Positions 23,824 to 27,440 of a DNA stretch of 27,440 nt are shown piece by piece (the stretch's first letter is position 1; each line of letters starts with the position of its first letter). The position numbers and the translations under genes are program-made. Source of the stretch: CAZFUY01 sp964522445. GTDB lineage: Bacteria > Pseudomonadota > Gammaproteobacteria > SZUA-229. The stretch spans positions 1 to 27,440 of the forward strand of contig CAZFUY010000029.1 of the NCBI GenBank assembly GCA_964522445.1, in the 5' to 3' direction. The notes beneath the pieces were generated by a model. It was not told the origin of the DNA, ran no database searches, and saw only the letters and a list, made by a program, of their open reading frames with translations.

Positions 23824-23839
23824 AGCAAAAAACATACCA
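23824..23839 (-). promoter_or_regulatory. Sigma-54 (RpoN) promoter candidate for the PEP-CTERM gene
   Basis: On the minus strand TGGTATG-TTTT-TTGCT matches TGGCAYR-N4-TTGCW at all but one defined position (C replaced by T), with GG and GC exactly ten bases apart. Transcription would start about 75 bp before the ATG at 23738. PEP-CTERM genes in other bacteria are known to be RpoN-dependent through PrsK/PrsR. No activator site was identified. Confidence 0.65.
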
Positions 23840-24022
23840 TATGTAAAAATATTTATACACATCATAAACTTAAGAAAAACATAATATTATCTAAACCGCA
23901 TAACTGTAAGTTATCCTGACAATCCTGGCGCTTATTTACAGCAAACTTTACACTTCTTCTTAATATCTTCAGCCCTCAACTATTTCACCAAAACTATCGT
24001 ACAAGGCTCTCTTAGAACCAGC

Positions 24023-24529
24023 CTAATCTTTCAGCAATTTAGACAGACGTTTCTGTGCTTTCTTATGACCTAGTTCAAGCGCCCGCCGATACCACATAAT
24101 CGCTTCATCTTTATCAACGACAACCCCCTTCCCCGTCTGATACACGCTTCCTAAACGAAACATAGCAAAAGCACTATTCTGTTCTGCCGCCTGCTTATAC
24201 AATTCCAGCGCTTTTTCCTCATCCTTAAAAGCACCAAGTCCCTTTTCATACAAATACCCTATAACAGACATACCAAGAGGGTTGTTATATCTGACCGCAT
24301 GCTCACTCAAAGCCCATGCTTTCTCATAATTAGCATCAATACCCCGTCCTTTGGCATACAACCATGCAAGGCGTGCCATGCCCCACAGATTACCACGCTG
24401 GGCAGCCTTGTTATACCAGGCTGCCGCCTGCCGAGCATCCTGCTTAACTTCTATGCCTTTTTCATACATAAAACCCAGCCTGGCATAACCTCTACCATGT
24501 TTATGCTTTGAAATGGACTGACGAAACAA
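24023..24529 (-). CDS. Sel1-repeat fragment, C-terminal part of the broken gene
   Basis: 168 codons beginning at TTG (24527-24529). The same frame is open back to the TAG at 24575, so this start is only the first possible one and is not convincing. It holds about four and a half Sel1 repeats (for example ARLGFMYEKG, ARLAWLYAKGRGI, SVIGYLYEKGLG and FRLGSVYQTGKGV) and ends in KKAQKRLSKLLKD. By itself it has no signal peptide and no good ribosome site, so an independent product is unlikely. It belongs to the pseudogene described at 24023-25456. Confidence 0.5.
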   Translation of the reverse strand: MFRQSISKHKHGRGYARLGFMYEKGIEVKQDARQAAAWYNKAAQRGNLWGMARLAWLYAKGRGIDANYEKAWALSEHAVRYNNPLGMSVIGYLYEKGLGAFKDEEKALELYKQAAEQNSAFAMFRLGSVYQTGKGVVVDKDEAIMWYRRALELGHKKAQKRLSKLLKD

Positions 24530-24574
24530 TTGCTGAGCTTTTGCAGTATCTTTTTTTACACCATTTCCATTCAG

Positions 24575-25024
24575 CTATAAAACTCCCAGCCTTGACTGCC
24601 CATGATGATCCCCAAGTTCAATCGCCTTATCAAAGCTCTGTCTCACTCCCAGACCGCGCTCATAAATAAAACCAAGTCGAGTATAGGCTGCCGGATTACC
24701 ATTTTTTATACTTTTCAGATACCATTCAATAGCTTTCTGGTAGTTGATATCCACACCCATGCCGCGCTCATACATATGCCCTGATTTTTCCTGAGCTTTG
24801 GCATAATTTTTATCAGCAATTTTTTTTAGCCGTTCAAAAGCCTCATCAAACTGCCCCTCGATAATTGCTTTCAGAGCACGCTGAAACTGATATTCAACCT
24901 CAAGATCTTGTGCTGCTTTAACGTACTGACTATTCAGCTGCATCATTGTTTCGATATTTTGTTGTAACTTCATTTGCTGCTGCAATTTTTTTATGGTCTC
25001 TCTCGCCACAACCAGATCCTGCAT
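24575..25024 (-). CDS. Coiled-coil plus Sel1 fragment, middle part of the broken gene
   Basis: 149 codons from ATG at 25022-25024, three bases after the TAA of the upstream fragment. Residues 1-50 are a glutamine-rich coiled coil (ETIKKLQQQMKLQQNIETMM), followed by a short helical linker and two Sel1 repeats, the second seven residues short. It has no signal peptide and would be cytoplasmic if made alone. Reinitiation after the nearby TAA is conceivable, but no ribosome site is visible. The N-terminal domain upstream reads on naturally into the coiled coil, so one ancestral protein is the simpler view. Confidence 0.5.
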   Translation of the reverse strand: MQDLVVARETIKKLQQQMKLQQNIETMMQLNSQYVKAAQDLEVEYQFQRALKAIIEGQFDEAFERLKKIADKNYAKAQEKSGHMYERGMGVDINYQKAIEWYLKSIKNGNPAAYTRLGFIYERGLGVRQSFDKAIELGDHHGQSRLGVL

Positions 25025-25027
25025 TGA

Positions 25028-25456
25028 TTACCGTAATGCAGCTTCAATCCTGTAATCTTTCTTCAAAGATTCGATAGCACGTAACACCTCATCTTTATCC
25101 ACCTCCATACCTGCTTTGACATAGTAAACAACACGATCCCAGTCTTCCTTCAATATTTTTGTGCTAATAACTCCCGCAGTCAGCGTAACCATGTCATGAG
25201 TAGCCATTTTGTTTCCATCAGCATCTTCATGTAGCTTGATCACAGACTGAACATAAGTTCCGAGTTCTTCAATCAGTGACCGCTTAACGCCATCAATCGC
25301 TCTGATTCTACTGGTATACCGAGTATCAAACTCATCAGCCTGATAGGAGTAATCCCGCACATACTGTTTTACGGATGCTCCCGAAAAAACAGGATAAATA
25401 GCAAATAGAATTAAAAATAAGGCTCTGGTCAATATTAATATCACTCGTCTTTTCAT
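25028..25456 (-). CDS. Secreted N-terminal domain of the broken Sel1 gene
   Basis: 142 codons from ATG at 25454-25456 (MKRRVILILTRALFLILF); a start 28 codons further upstream has no ribosome site and would put a non-signal leader ahead of the hydrophobic stretch. The signal peptide (about 1-27, ending FSGAS) is followed by a domain with SVKQYVRDYSYQADEFDTRY, RAIDGVKRSLIEELGTYV, TLTAGVISTKILKEDWD and YYVKAGMEVDKDEV. This layout, as I recall, occurs at the N-terminus of periplasmic proteins that go on into coiled coils and repeats. It ends in YRIEAALR then TAA. It may still be made as a short secreted protein. Confidence 0.55.
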   Translation of the reverse strand: MKRRVILILTRALFLILFAIYPVFSGASVKQYVRDYSYQADEFDTRYTSRIRAIDGVKRSLIEELGTYVQSVIKLHEDADGNKMATHDMVTLTAGVISTKILKEDWDRVVYYVKAGMEVDKDEVLRAIESLKKDYRIEAALR

Positions 25457-25733
25457 ATCCACACAACTATTTTTCAGGCGATTAAAAATACAGGTCTGCC
25501 ATAAACAAAAAAAGTAACGAAGGAACTTTACCATTGTCATGCACTTAAAAATCAGCGCTCAGATATTATAAGAAACAAACAATTATATTTTTACTCAACG
25601 ACTATGGACTGAAAGTCCACAGGTTGCTTTAATAACGATTGAAAATCATTCTGCTAGTATTAAAAATAATATTAAATTTTCAGACACTATTGTTTTATCA
25701 TCCCGAGCATCTCGGCTTTATTAAGACATCTAT
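25457..25733. other. Intergenic region between malQ and the broken Sel1 gene
   Basis: Two small hairpins are seen: TGGACT-GAA-AGTCCA (25605-25619) and CCGAG-CAT-CTCGG (25703-25715). The second lies about 20 bp after the malQ stop on the minus strand but lacks a T-run there, so it is at most a weak terminator. No gene is visible. Confidence 0.4.
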
Positions 25734-27221
25734 TTAAGATCTGCCATAAATATTAATTAACTTTTTTAAATCAGTCGATAGACTAGGCCAGATTTGTTGC
25801 CACTCAAATCTCCACTGCCAGTTACCCTTAGTTGTTCCTGGCATATTCATTCGATGCAACGTATCCAAGCTTAAAATATCCTGCATAGGTAATATTGCAA
25901 GATTAGCAACTGAAGACAATGCCATGCGATTAAATACCCACGGCATATCCAGTTGATCAAATTCCTGAAATCCTAAATATTCATGCAATTGAAGCCGCGC
26001 CGATTTATCAAGACTTTGATACCAGCCCAAAGAGGTATCATTGTCATGAGTTCCCGTATAAACAACGGATGAAATCTCATGATTATGCGGCAAGTATTGA
26101 TTAGCTGAATCACCATCAAATGCAAATTGCAGAATTTTCATACCGGGCAAAGAAAAGTCTTTTCTTAATTTATTAACATCTTCTGTAATTAAACCAAGAT
26201 CTTCTGCAACAAGAGGCAAAGGCTTAAACGTTTTAAATAGTTCTTTTAATAAAGCAGCTCCAGGAGTTTTAACCCACTGCCCCTTAATAGCTGTTTCTTC
26301 ATCTGCTGCTATTTGCCAACAGGCTTCAAAACCACGAAAATGATCAATACGAATTAAATCAAATAATTCTAACTGTATTGCAAAACGTTGTTTCCACCAG
26401 TCAAAATTATTTGATTGCATATATTGCCAGTCATATAAAGGATTACCCCAACGCTGCCCTTCTTCAGAAAAAGCATCGGGGGGTACTCCTGCGACAAATA
26501 ATGCCTCACCTTTTTTATTTAAAAGAAAATTTTCCCTTTGTGCCCAGACATCAGCACTGTCATAAGACACAAATATAGGCATATCACCAAATAGTTTTAC
26601 ATTGTGCTGACGCGCATAATCTTTTAATTCATGCCATTGAGTAAAAAAGATAAATTGTTCAAATTCTATTTGTAATATAGGTTCAGCATATTCTTTTCTA
26701 GCAGCAACCAGTGCCTGCTGATTTCTTTGCGCTAATGCTTCTGGCCACTCACTCCATGACTTTCCCTGTTGTGATCTTTTTATTGCAATAAATAGCGTGT
26801 AATCATCTAACCAGATATTGTGTTGTTTTTTAAAGTCATCCAGTTTTTTGTGCCATGTTTTATCATTGTCTTTTAAATAATGTTTATGCGCCTTATTCAA
26901 ACATTTTAATCTGAATTTTTTTGAATCTTTGGGTGCATTTATTTTTTCCAGATCCAGCCAGCCTTTATCAACCAGCCAGTCAAGACTTATTAACAATGGA
27001 TTACCTGCATGTACGGATAAACATTGATAGGGAGAACCATCAGAATGGGTTGGACTCAGGGGCAGCATTTGCCAGACAGTGCAGGCACTATTGGACAGAA
27101 ATTCAATAAAGCGATATGCGGAGTGACCAATATCACCACCGGCATAAGAACCGGGCAATGATGTGGGATGTAAAAGTATGCCTGCTCGGCGTTTGTCTAA
27201 TATGTTGTTTTTTTTGTTCAT
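25734..27221 (-). CDS. malQ: 4-alpha-glucanotransferase (amylomaltase)
   Basis: 495 aa from ATG at 27219-27221. A TTG three codons upstream has AGGAG eleven bases before it and could also serve. A cytoplasmic GH77 enzyme that moves alpha-1,4-glucan segments between maltodextrins or glycogen ends. Conserved blocks: AGILLHPTSLPG (13-24), the nucleophile motif RIDHFRGF (D293), the acid/base motif VAEDLG (E340) and YTGTHDNDT (D393), all intact. The length of about 500 fits the amylomaltase type without extra N-terminal domains. No glgB, glgP or malP is next to it, so it stands alone between the broken Sel1 gene and the repeat cluster at the right edge; its partners for glycogen turnover must be elsewhere. 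Confidence 0.95.
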   Translation of the reverse strand: MNKKNNILDKRRAGILLHPTSLPGSYAGGDIGHSAYRFIEFLSNSACTVWQMLPLSPTHSDGSPYQCLSVHAGNPLLISLDWLVDKGWLDLEKINAPKDSKKFRLKCLNKAHKHYLKDNDKTWHKKLDDFKKQHNIWLDDYTLFIAIKRSQQGKSWSEWPEALAQRNQQALVAARKEYAEPILQIEFEQFIFFTQWHELKDYARQHNVKLFGDMPIFVSYDSADVWAQRENFLLNKKGEALFVAGVPPDAFSEEGQRWGNPLYDWQYMQSNNFDWWKQRFAIQLELFDLIRIDHFRGFEACWQIAADEETAIKGQWVKTPGAALLKELFKTFKPLPLVAEDLGLITEDVNKLRKDFSLPGMKILQFAFDGDSANQYLPHNHEISSVVYTGTHDNDTSLGWYQSLDKSARLQLHEYLGFQEFDQLDMPWVFNRMALSSVANLAILPMQDILSLDTLHRMNMPGTTKGNWQWRFEWQQIWPSLSTDLKKLINIYGRS

Positions 27222-27285
27222 TATTCGCAAGCTGAAACTTGCTCCTGCATTTTAGGGAGATCATGTCATTACAACATTTAACACT

Positions 27286-27362
27286 GTCATTCCTGCATGC
27301 TTTTAGCAGGAATCCTGTATTTTAAAGTTGCGAGATTCCTGCTAAAAGCATGCAGGAATGAC
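27286..27362. repeat. 29-bp inverted repeat, MITE-like hairpin module
   Basis: The arm at 27286-27314 (GTCATTCCTGCATGC..., ending GGAATC) is matched perfectly by 27334-27362, with a 19-bp spacer. Each arm also folds on itself (TGCATGCTTTTAGCA). It resembles the second hairpin of the MITEs, and the following GACGAT...TAACTATTA matches sequence near one MITE end, so it looks like a MITE remnant. Confidence 0.8.
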
Positions 27363-27385
27363 GATGAAATTTATAACTATTACTC

Positions 27386-27440
27386 GAGACCTTTGCACGA
27401 TATATTCACGAGTAAAAATGACTAAAATTTCACTGCTTTT
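27386..27440 (+). mobile_element. Possible left end of an insertion sequence, cut by the window edge
   Basis: GAGACCTTTGCACGA (27386-27400) is the exact MITE terminal repeat, facing into new sequence unlike that in the MITEs. An ATG follows at 27418 (MTKISLL...), open to the end of the window, as expected for a transposase placed close behind an IS end. A preceding TACTC could be a target duplication. The right end is not visible, so this is a candidate only. Confidence 0.45.

Larger units (their letters stand above)
24023..25456 (-). pseudogene. Sel1-repeat gene broken by two in-frame stops
   Basis: Three open stretches lie in one frame: 25028-25456, 24575-25024 and about 24023-24574, divided by TAA (25028-25030) and TAG (24575-24577). 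Reading through both gives one sensible protein of about 477 codons: signal peptide, a 90-residue N-terminal domain, a coiled coil, and six or seven Sel1 repeats. At the TAG the text is RLGVL-stop-LNGNGV, where Sel1 repeats have a tyrosine (one base from TAG); at the TAA it is ALR-stop-SMQDL. The repeat next to the TAG is also 7 residues short (29 instead of 36), as if 21 bases were lost. The third stretch has only a TTG near its start. There are no frameshifts, which points to recent decay or sequencing error. Read-through cannot be ruled out. Confidence 0.75.

Noticed and set aside
1..27440. A new multi-gene defence or mobile system
   Set aside because: The genes are mostly conserved housekeeping functions; I saw no phage, toxin-antitoxin, restriction or reverse-transcriptase gene.

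Overview
The window looks like chromosomal DNA of an AT-rich gammaproteobacterium. Three conserved blocks support this: comEC-exbB-exbD-msbA-lpxK-(Trm112-like)-kdsB, nudJ-mnmA-hflD, and an Rsd/AlgQ-type anti-sigma factor. The lipid A/Kdo genes show a Gram-negative envelope, and a PEP-CTERM protein implies an exosortase elsewhere in the genome. I cannot name the genus from sequence alone. No tRNA, rRNA, CRISPR array or prophage was seen.

Layout. 1-4.1 kb: a voltage-gated cation channel (+), then a minus-strand group (a doubtful ORF made partly of a MITE, a STAS/SpoIIAA-like protein, a secreted Sel1-repeat protein), then a B12-type radical SAM protein (+). 4.1-8.0 kb: a soluble four-PAS hybrid histidine kinase (-), a second copy of the MITE, and rsd (+) with a strong terminator. 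8.1-17.5 kb: a long minus-strand run, comEC, exbB, exbD, msbA, lpxK, Trm112-like, kdsB and rlmKL, covering DNA uptake, lipid A/Kdo synthesis and export, and 23S rRNA methylation. 17.6-20.9 kb: the plus-strand run DUF2062, nudJ, a secreted unknown, mnmA, hflD. 21.0-23.8 kb: a lipoprotein, a secreted unknown and a PEP-CTERM protein, all minus strand. 24.0-25.5 kb: one Sel1-repeat gene broken by two in-frame stops. 25.7-27.2 kb: malQ (-). The right edge holds another repeat and what may be the first 55 bp of an insertion sequence.

Repeats are a main theme. One family is a short non-autonomous element with 15-bp terminal inverted repeats (GAGACCTTTGCACGA) and 5-bp target duplications. It carries a two-hairpin module, which also occurs twice without the full ends. 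A second family is a REP-like palindrome (GTAGGAGCGGCTTTAGCCGC and its inverse) flanking the rlmKL-lpxK block.

The points most worth following up are: a near-consensus sigma-54 promoter upstream of the PEP-CTERM gene; the Sel1 gene whose three pieces share one frame; the acidic selectivity filter TLEDWTD of the channel; the MITE-made ORF at 2.0-2.3 kb; the possible autonomous partner of the MITE at 27386; and an unidentified B12/radical SAM enzyme. I see no convincing evidence of a wholly new multi-gene system. Most of the window is conserved housekeeping with accessory patches.
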